The position numbers and the translations under genes are program-made. Shown here one piece after another: positions 1 to 4,098 of a stretch of DNA of 5,889 bases. The stretch covers positions 1 through 5,889 of the forward strand of contig JAGVHM010000184.1 of assembly GCA_020056545.1 (NCBI GenBank), in the 5' to 3' direction. Under the pieces are notes generated by a model. The model was not told the DNA's origin, did no database searches, and saw only the letters and a list, made by a program, of their open reading frames with translations. Every line of letters begins with the position of its first letter. Position 1 is the first letter of the stretch. The stretch is from a bacterium (GTDB lineage: Bacteria > Desulfobacterota > Deferrimicrobia > Deferrimicrobiales > Deferrimicrobiaceae).

Positions 1-371
1 GCGCCGTCCAGGCCGGGGAGCATCCCCAACTTGACGAGAAGTTGGAAGCCGTTGCAGACGCCGAGGATCAACTTTCCCGCCGCGATGAACCGGGCGAACT
101 GATCATACAACCGCTCATGGCCTCCGGCGACGGCCGCATGGAGGATCCGGTTGGCGCCGGCCTTGGCCGAGCCGAGGTCGTCGCCGTCCAGGAATCCGCC
201 GGGCAGGTTCAGGAAGTCATAGTCGTCGAGCCGTTTGGTTCCGCAGAGGAGCTCGCTGATATGGACGATATCGACCTTGTCGAAGCCGGCGAGGCGGCAG
301 GCGTGGGCCATTTCCATCTCGCAGTTCGTCCCGTTTCCGGTGATCACGATCGCACTGATCTTCTTCGGCAT
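1..371 (-). CDS. purQ: Phosphoribosylformylglycinamidine synthase, glutamine amidotransferase subunit PurQ (3' end outside window)
   Basis: PurQ hydrolyses glutamine and supplies ammonia to PurL for the ATP-dependent conversion of FGAR to FGAM, the fourth step of cytoplasmic de novo purine synthesis. The visible 123 codons begin MPKKISAIVITGNGTNCEME, a class I glutamine amidotransferase N-terminus with the GTNCE element typical of PurQ. LNLPGGFLDGDDL follows at residues 54-66 and the nucleophile-elbow motif GVCNGFQ at 104-110, where Cys106 is the expected catalytic cysteine. The His/Glu members of the triad lie beyond the left edge, so the gene is partial. The ATG at 371 was chosen because the family-typical start follows it directly and AAGG lies about 10 nt upstream. 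It is 24 nt downstream of the purL stop on the same strand, which implies cotranscription and a stoichiometric partnership. The PurQ assignment is secure from the motifs and the neighbour. Confidence 0.96.
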   Translation of the reverse strand, partial: MPKKISAIVITGNGTNCEMEMAHACRLAGFDKVDIVHISELLCGTKRLDDYDFLNLPGGFLDGDDLGSAKAGANRILHAAVAGGHERLYDQFARFIAAGKLILGVCNGFQLLVKLGMLPGLDG

Positions 372-395
372 CTCTTTTTTACCTTAATCCCGCAG

Positions 396-3386
396 TCAGA
401 ACGCGAGGGTTTTTTGCCAGGCCGCCTTCAGCGCGGCGAGCTCCTCATCGATGATCCGTTTCCCGCCGAGTCCGTCGATCCGGAGAACCTCTTCCGCGAT
501 GACCTGCCCGATCCGGGCGAAGGCGGCGCCCGAGAGGACGGCTTCGAAGGCCTCCCGTACGTTCGGGGGAACGGTCACGACAAAGCGGCTCTGCGATTCC
601 GAGAACAGCAGCTCGTCGTCCCTTCCGATCCCTTCCGCCGGGACGGTTCTGAGATCTACCGTAAGACCGAGGCCCCCGGCGAAGGCCGTTTCCGCAAGCG
701 CCACCCCCAGCCCCCCGTCGGAGCAGTCGTGGCAGGAGGCGACGAGGCCCGCCTGGATCGCCCGGTTGAGCGTCCGATAAAGCCTCTTCGCCGCCTCCAC
801 GCGCACCTGCGGAACGCCGTTTCCGATCGCGCCGTGCAGCGCGTACCACTCCGAGCCGCCGAGCTCCCGATATGTCCTCCCGAGCACGTAGACGAGGTCC
901 CCCGGTTTTTTGACGTCCATCGTGACCGCCTGCCGGACGTCCTCCATCTTCGCCAGCGTCGAGAAGAGCAATGTCGGGGGGATCGAGATCCGGGTCTCCC
1001 CGATCTGGTAGTCGTTCTTCATGCTGTCCTTCCCCGAGATGCAGGGGACGCCGTAGGCGGTAGTGACGGCATAGAGCGCCTCGTTCGCCCGGACAAGTTG
1101 GGCTAACTTGTACTCCCCGTCGGGGGTCTTTTCCGAGCGGACCGGATCGCACCAGCAGAAGTTGTCGAGTCCCGCCATGCGGTCGAGGGAAGCCCCAACG
1201 GCGACCGCGTTCCGGACCGCCTCGTCGATCGCGCAGGCGGCCATATGGTAAGCGTCGATGTCGCTGTAGCGGGGGCAGATCCCGTTCGCAACGACGATTC
1301 CCTCGAACGAGTCGAGCAGCGGGCGGATCACCGCGGCGTCGCTCGGGCCGTCGTTGAGCACGCCGGTCATCGGCTTGACGACGCTCCCCCCCTGCACCTC
1401 GTGGTCGTACTGGCGTACAACCGACTCCTTGCTGCAGATGTTAAGCCGGGAGAGCATCTCTTTCAGGGCGCCTCCCAGGTCCGCAGGTTCGGGAAAGTCT
1501 GGTTCCGCGTGGCGCGGGGGCGCCCAGACGGCCCGGAGGTTCATCTGCGGGAGGCCGTCATGGAGGAAGTCCATCTGCAGATAGACGACCGTCTCCTCTC
1601 CGTAGCGGATATGGAACCAGCCCGAATCCGTATAGCGTCCGAGCACCGTCGCCTCCACGTCCATTTTCCGGGCAAGGGCGCGGAACGCGTCGATGGTTTC
1701 CGGCGCCACGGCGAGGGTCATCCTCTCCTGGGACTCGGAGATGAGGATCTCCCAGGGGTTCAGCCCCGGGTACTTCAGCGGCGCCTTTTTGAGGTCGAGT
1801 TCGCACCCGCCGGAGAGTGTCGCCGTCTCGCCCACGGAGGAGGAGAGGCCGCCCGCCCCGTTGTCCGTGATCGCCCGGTAGAGGCCGAGGTCCCGGGCGA
1901 CGAGCAGGAAATCGGTCATCTTTTTCTGGGTGATCGGGTCGCCGATCTGGACCGCCGTGACGGGTGAGCCCTCGTGGAGTTCCTCGGAGGAGAAGGTCGC
2001 CCCGTGGATCCCGTCCTTCCCGATCCGCCCGCCGGTCATCACGATCAGGTCGCCCGGAAGGATTTCTTTTGTATGGGTCGGCGCCCCAGCGATCCGGGCG
2101 GGCATGATCCCTCCCGTCCCGCAGTAGACAAGGGGTTTCCCGAGATAACGCTCGTCGAAGACGAGGCAGCCGTTCACGGTCGGGATGCCGCTTTTATTGC
2201 CGCCGTGCTCCACCCCCTCCCGGACCCCCTCGTAGATCCGCCGCGGGTGGAGGATCCGCTTCGGCAGCGGCTTTGCGTAGTCGGGCGGCGCGAAACAGAA
2301 GACGTCCGTGTTGAAGATGAGTTTCGCCCCCCGGCCGCAGCCGAACGGGTCGCGGTTCACGCCGACGATGCCGGTCAGCGCGCCGCCGTATGGGTCGAGC
2401 GCCGAGGGAGAGTTGTGGGTTTCCACCTTGAAAACGAGGTTCCAGTCGTCGTTGAAGCGGATGATCCCCGCGTTGTCGGAAAAGACGGAGAGACACCAGT
2501 CATCCGTCCCCATTTTTTGCCGGATCTCGCGGGTCGATTGCTTGATGCAGGTGTCGAAAAGGGAGTCGATCTCCCGAATGGGTCCCTCCCCGTCGTCATA
2601 GGCGATCCGGGCGTTGAAGATCTTGTGCTTGCAGTGTTCGGACCATGTCTGGGCGAGGCACTCGATCTCCGCGTCGGTCATCTGCGGCCCCAGACCGGCC
2701 TCCCTTCTCCGGTCAAGAATGTTTTCGTCCTTCAGGTAGTCCCTGAGAATCCGCATCTCCTCCAGAGCGAGGGCGAGGACCCGCTCCTGGCTGATCCGGA
2801 CAAGTTCCGCGTCGGGAACGTTGAGGTCGATCACCTCCGCCCGCGGACGGTCTTCTCCGATGACGCGCGGGATGTAAGGCTTCATCCCGGCGTCCGGGTC
2901 CCAGGTTTTCCCGTCGATGATATCATAACGCTGGATCAGGTCGTTGGCGAGGAGTTCGGAGGCGATCCGTTCCGCATCCATCCGGGTCAGGGTATCCAGG
3001 GCGCACCGGTCCCGGATGCCGCTGATCGCATACTGCCGGGATAAGTAGACCTGGACCGGCTTCCCGGTGAGGAGCGTGATGGCCTCGCCGGCGGTCTTTC
3101 CAACGTTGTCCGTGACGCCGGGGCGAAACCCCACCTCGATGAGCCAATCAAACCCCTGGGCGAGTCCGCGGTTGATGGCGGTTTCCTGGATGATCGGGTC
3201 GGAGAGGGGGCCGCGGGCCGCCTTTTCCAGCTCTTCGGGGGCGAGGGGTCCGTCGATGGTATAGACCTCGATGGTCTTGACCCAATCCACATGGATTCGA
3301 AGATGTTCGACGATCCTCTTCCTGATCCTCTCGCCGAGGGCGTCCCTGATCCCTTTTTTAAACCCGATCTCGATCCGACTCGCCAT
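396..3386 (-). CDS. purL: Phosphoribosylformylglycinamidine synthase, fused PurS-PurL form
   Basis: This is the catalytic synthetase of the FGAM synthase complex, using ATP and ammonia from PurQ to convert FGAR to FGAM. From the ATG at 3386 it is 996 aa. Residues 4-70 and 80-157 both resemble the small subunit PurS: IEIGFKKGIRD / LIEVGFRPGVTD at the start and DPIIQ / NDLIQRYDI at the end. They form a tandem PurS-like module. The PurL part follows: the linker and substrate-site motif LAQTWSEHCKHK (244-255, conserved His251), the ATP/FGAR motif KVETHNSPSALDPYGGA (320-336), GGNKSGIPTVNG (395-406), DNGAGGLSSSVGE (508-520), SGKDSMKND (784-792) and a second AIRS-C type element HDCSDGGLGVALAE (886-899). 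All are intact. The ORF extends upstream to 3464, but MASRIEIG is where the PurS fold begins; oddly, TAAGGAG abuts this ATG with no spacer. No separate purS is seen, as expected for the fused form. Confidence 0.96.
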   Translation of the reverse strand: MASRIEIGFKKGIRDALGERIRKRIVEHLRIHVDWVKTIEVYTIDGPLAPEELEKAARGPLSDPIIQETAINRGLAQGFDWLIEVGFRPGVTDNVGKTAGEAITLLTGKPVQVYLSRQYAISGIRDRCALDTLTRMDAERIASELLANDLIQRYDIIDGKTWDPDAGMKPYIPRVIGEDRPRAEVIDLNVPDAELVRISQERVLALALEEMRILRDYLKDENILDRRREAGLGPQMTDAEIECLAQTWSEHCKHKIFNARIAYDDGEGPIREIDSLFDTCIKQSTREIRQKMGTDDWCLSVFSDNAGIIRFNDDWNLVFKVETHNSPSALDPYGGALTGIVGVNRDPFGCGRGAKLIFNTDVFCFAPPDYAKPLPKRILHPRRIYEGVREGVEHGGNKSGIPTVNGCLVFDERYLGKPLVYCGTGGIMPARIAGAPTHTKEILPGDLIVMTGGRIGKDGIHGATFSSEELHEGSPVTAVQIGDPITQKKMTDFLLVARDLGLYRAITDNGAGGLSSSVGETATLSGGCELDLKKAPLKYPGLNPWEILISESQERMTLAVAPETIDAFRALARKMDVEATVLGRYTDSGWFHIRYGEETVVYLQMDFLHDGLPQMNLRAVWAPPRHAEPDFPEPADLGGALKEMLSRLNICSKESVVRQYDHEVQGGSVVKPMTGVLNDGPSDAAVIRPLLDSFEGIVVANGICPRYSDIDAYHMAACAIDEAVRNAVAVGASLDRMAGLDNFCWCDPVRSEKTPDGEYKLAQLVRANEALYAVTTAYGVPCISGKDSMKNDYQIGETRISIPPTLLFSTLAKMEDVRQAVTMDVKKPGDLVYVLGRTYRELGGSEWYALHGAIGNGVPQVRVEAAKRLYRTLNRAIQAGLVASCHDCSDGGLGVALAETAFAGGLGLTVDLRTVPAEGIGRDDELLFSESQSRFVVTVPPNVREAFEAVLSGAAFARIGQVIAEEVLRIDGLGGKRIIDEELAALKAAWQKTLAF

Positions 3387-3435
3387 CTCCTTACCCCGTT
3401 TTTCCGCTGTCCATATTTGTCTGAAGCGACAGGTG

Positions 3436-3464
3436 TTCATAACAGATCCCGGCGGAAAAAACAA
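3436..3464 (-). promoter_or_regulatory. Candidate sigma-70 promoter for purL-purQ
   Basis: Read on the minus strand there is TTGTTT (3464-3459), a 17 nt spacer and TATGAA (3441-3436). The -10 is preceded by TGT, giving an extended -10. Each hexamer matches the consensus only partly (3/6 and 4/6), but the spacing is ideal. Transcription would begin near 3429, leaving about 40 nt of untranslated leader before the purL ATG at 3386. This placement would also exclude the upstream in-frame ATG at 3440 as a start. No purine riboswitch-like or PurR-like structure was recognised. Found by eye and unproven. Confidence 0.4.
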
Positions 3465-3521
3465 CCAAGGGAGAGCGCAAGAAGAAATTGGCCTTTGAGT
3501 TCACAAACAAAGCGGTCCGCC

Positions 3522-3602
3522 GGAAAGGTGGAGATCGTGGATTACCAGAGCCTCCCTCGGACGGAACGCAAGGCGAAGCGCGTCTTCGACCACAGAACGT
3601 AG
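3522..3602 (+). pseudogene. Possible 3'-terminal remnant of a phenylacetate/arylacetate-CoA ligase (PaaK-like)
   Basis: The frame ending at the TAG (3600-3602) encodes about 26 residues, GKVEIVDY followed by a segment containing LPRTERKAKRVFD and HRT. From memory this resembles the extreme C-terminus of AMP-forming phenylacetate-CoA ligases, which end in a strand (VEhV), a turn containing LPR(S/T)E-K and a K-RVhDxR tail carrying the conserved lysine region. Further upstream the same frame is only the antisense of the purL 5' region, and no ligase-like residues are seen there. The gene body is therefore absent and this would be a scar of a deletion or rearrangement. The association is meaningful because arylacetate-CoA ligase and IorAB act in consecutive steps and are often clustered in anaerobes. 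The match is short and from memory, so chance similarity cannot be excluded. The fragment has no convincing start codon of its own. Confidence 0.42.
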
Positions 3603-3628
3603 GATGCGGGCGGATCCCTAAAAAATGC

Positions 3629-3657
3629 TTGCATTCTTTTTCGGGATTGTGTAGAAA
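3629..3657 (+). promoter_or_regulatory. Candidate promoter of the Trp leader / iorA transcript
   Basis: TTGCAT (3629-3634) and TAGAAA (3652-3657) are separated by exactly 17 nt. The -35 keeps the TTG core and the -10 matches TATAAT at 4 of 6 positions. Transcription would start near 3664, giving a very short 5' leader of about 15 nt before the leader-peptide ATG at 3679, with just room for its Shine-Dalgarno. That geometry is typical of amino-acid attenuator leaders. Two inverted repeats overlap the hexamers (see the adjacent entry). The local sequence is AT-rich compared with the flanking genes. Found by eye. Confidence 0.5.
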
Positions 3658-3661
3658 TCCC
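3643..3661. promoter_or_regulatory. Inverted repeat covering the -10 region, possible operator
   Basis: GGGATT, 7 nt, AATCCC forms a perfect 6+6 dyad that spans the spacer and the -10 hexamer of the candidate leader promoter. A second perfect dyad, AATGC-TT-GCATT (3624-3635), overlaps the -35. A repressor bound to the first would block RNA polymerase. It does not resemble the E. coli TrpR (CTAGTTAACTAG-type) or TyrR (TGTAAAN6TTTACA) operators as I know them. Six-base arms occur by chance fairly often, so the operator role is only suggested by position. Confidence 0.3.
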
Positions 3662-3678
3662 CACGAAAGGTGTTTTTT

Positions 3679-3753
3679 ATGGGCAACATGAACCGCACGT
3701 CGAACCTCTGGTGGTGGAGCAGCTCACATAAAGGGAGCGGGGTGCGGGTCTAA
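3679..3753 (+). CDS. Tryptophan-rich leader peptide of a transcription attenuator (24 aa)
   Basis: This small ORF starts at ATG 3679, behind a good ribosome-binding site (AAAGGTG at 3666-3672, with a T-rich spacer of 6 nt), and ends at TAA 3751-3753. The peptide begins MGNMNRTSNL and then has three consecutive UGG codons (Trp11-13), followed by SSSHKGSGVRV. Three adjacent codons for the rarest amino acid in a 24-residue ORF, followed 27 nt after the stop by a strong intrinsic terminator, is the signature of a cis-acting leader peptide whose translation senses charged tRNA-Trp. The product itself would have no function after synthesis. No Phe or Tyr codons occur, so the sensed amino acid would be Trp only. 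The first large gene downstream on this strand is iorA. Similar leaders precede trp operons in many proteobacteria; this one precedes an indolepyruvate oxidoreductase gene. Confidence 0.82.
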   Translation: MGNMNRTSNLWWWSSSHKGSGVRV

Positions 3754-3794
3754 GGCGGATCGGAGTTTCACGAAAAAATCAAGGCCATGGGCGC
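3690..3794 (+). promoter_or_regulatory. Attenuator RNA with alternative pairings (regions 1-2-3-4)
   Basis: Hand pairing finds three mutually exclusive helices. Region 1 (3690-3698, core CCGCAC) pairs with region 2 (3742-3750, core GTGCGG) as 8 bp with one mismatch. Region 2 can instead pair with region 3: GGTCT 3747-3751 with AGGCC 3782-3786 (one G-U), plus GTGC 3742-3745 with GCGC 3791-3794 (one G-U), across a small internal loop. This antiterminator uses the left arm of the terminator (3:4). A ribosome stalled on Trp11 (3709-3711) would cover roughly 3691-3722 and mask region 1, freeing region 2 for antitermination. A ribosome reaching the TAA at 3751 would mask region 2 and let the terminator form. 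The logic matches the enterobacterial trp attenuator. The antiterminator helix is modest, and no energies were computed. Confidence 0.55.
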
Positions 3795-3812
3795 AAAACC
3801 CATGGCCTTTTT
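3781..3812 (+). terminator. Intrinsic terminator of the attenuator
   Basis: AAGGCCATGGG (3781-3791), a 7 nt loop CGCAAAA and CCCATGGCCTT (3799-3809) form a perfect 11-bp stem, followed by a T-run ending at 3812 (TTTTT 3808-3812, the first two paired). It lies between the leader peptide stop (3753) and iorA (4099), so unless prevented it should stop transcripts before iorA. An A-run at 3772-3777 gives the opposite strand a T-run too, so it could also act on minus-strand transcripts heading toward purL. Confidence 0.88.
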
Positions 3813-3877
3813 GCATTTGCAATTCCGTCATGGGGGAATAAAGCTTCAGTACTCCGACAGCCATAAATGCAAATACT

Positions 3878-3904
3878 GTCACCCCGGCGAAAGCCGGGGG
3901 CCAG
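3878..3904 (+). repeat. Outer hairpin repeat, left copy
   Basis: CCCCGGC (3882-3888), tetraloop GAAA, GCCGGGG (3893-3899) forms a perfect 7-bp stem, flanked by GTCA on the left and CCAG on the right. The GTCA-stem-GAAA-stem-CCAG layout belongs to a widespread extragenic palindrome type. The right copy at 4021-4050 is the same motif inverted, with different but compensating stem bases. Confidence 0.75.
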
Positions 3905-3930
3905 TGCTTTTTTAATCTCATGCGGGTTAA

Positions 3931-3962
3931 TTCCCCGCAGCTTGCTGCGAAAGGCCCATTCC
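3931..3962 (+). repeat. Inner hairpin repeat, left copy
   Basis: CGCAGC-TT-GCTGCG (3936-3949) is a 6-bp stem with a two-base loop, preceded by TTCCC and followed after a few bases by CCATTCC. It shares CCCCG-AGCTTGCTGCG and the trailing CATTCC with the copy at 3979-4011. The outer G residues that would extend the stem (GGG) have become AAA, so this copy looks degraded. Confidence 0.65.
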
Positions 3963-3978
3963 TTATAGGTGCTTTTGA

Positions 3979-4011
3979 TACCCCGTAGCTTGCTGCGGGG
4001 TAGTTCATTCC
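3979..4011 (+). repeat. Inner hairpin repeat, right copy
   Basis: CCCCGTAGC (3981-3989), TT, GCTGCGGGG (3992-4000) gives a 9-bp stem with one T-G wobble, bracketed by TA on both sides, then GTTCATTCC. It is a direct repeat of 3931-3962, about 48 bp away, and the better preserved copy. Confidence 0.7.
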
Positions 4012-4020
4012 ATTGATATT

Positions 4021-4050
4021 TCTGGATACCGGCTTTCGCCGGTATGAGTG
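4021..4050 (-). repeat. Outer hairpin repeat, right (inverted) copy
   Basis: ATACCGGC (4026-4033), TTTC, GCCGGTAT (4038-4045) is a perfect 8-bp stem. Read on the minus strand it has the same CCGGCGAAAGCCGG core and following CCAG as the left copy at 3878-3904. The stem positions outside the core differ from the left copy yet still pair, which implies selection for, or a copying origin from, hairpin-forming sequence. Confidence 0.75.
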
Positions 4051-4098
4051 CGCCTGGGAGCACTTTCCACTTTTTACGAGAGCGTCAAGGATGGCGAA

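Larger units (their letters stand above)
3878..4050. repeat. Composite nested repeat element between attenuator and iorA
   Basis: About 170 bp are bounded by two inverted copies of one hairpin motif (3878-3904 and 4021-4050) and enclose two direct copies of another (3931-3962 and 3979-4011). The whole is palindrome-rich and non-coding. It resembles the short interspersed extragenic repeats found in many copies in some Deltaproteobacteria and other environmental bacteria; its reverse strand gives the tell-tale spurious peptides PAKAGIQ and RSKLRGI. Its boundaries look like a small non-autonomous element, but no target-site duplication was identified. It lies downstream of the terminator and would be transcribed as untranslated leader of iorA mRNA. 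Copy number elsewhere cannot be judged from here. Confidence 0.7.

Noticed and set aside
42..1106. Plus-strand ORF of 354 codons
   Set aside because: Antisense shadow of purQ and the 3' part of purL; low-complexity charged composition and no known motif.
1974..3044. Plus-strand ORF of 356 codons
   Set aside because: Antisense shadow of purL. All PurL motifs are intact on the other strand.
3488..3691. Plus-strand 67-codon ORF overlapping the leader region
   Set aside because: It starts at TTG, spans the PaaK-like fragment in another frame and runs through the candidate promoter into the leader peptide. No protein-like character.
3664..3812. T-box or riboswitch leader
   Set aside because: No T-box core sequence or specifier stem was recognised, and the region is fully explained by a translated leader peptide and terminator.
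3815..3874. Inverted repeat ATTTGCA (3815-3821) / TGCAAAT (3868-3874) after the terminator
   Set aside because: Only 7 AT-rich base pairs over a 46 nt loop; too weak to call a structure, although it could mark an edge of the inserted element.
3878..4050. CRISPR array
   Set aside because: Repeats are few, palindromic, of two kinds and in mixed orientation, without regular spacers or cas genes.
3779..4063. Minus-strand ORF of 94 codons with PAKAGIQ and RSKLRGI
   Set aside because: These peptides are what extragenic hairpin repeats yield when translated. The sequence is repeat DNA plus the terminator, with no RBS or domain.
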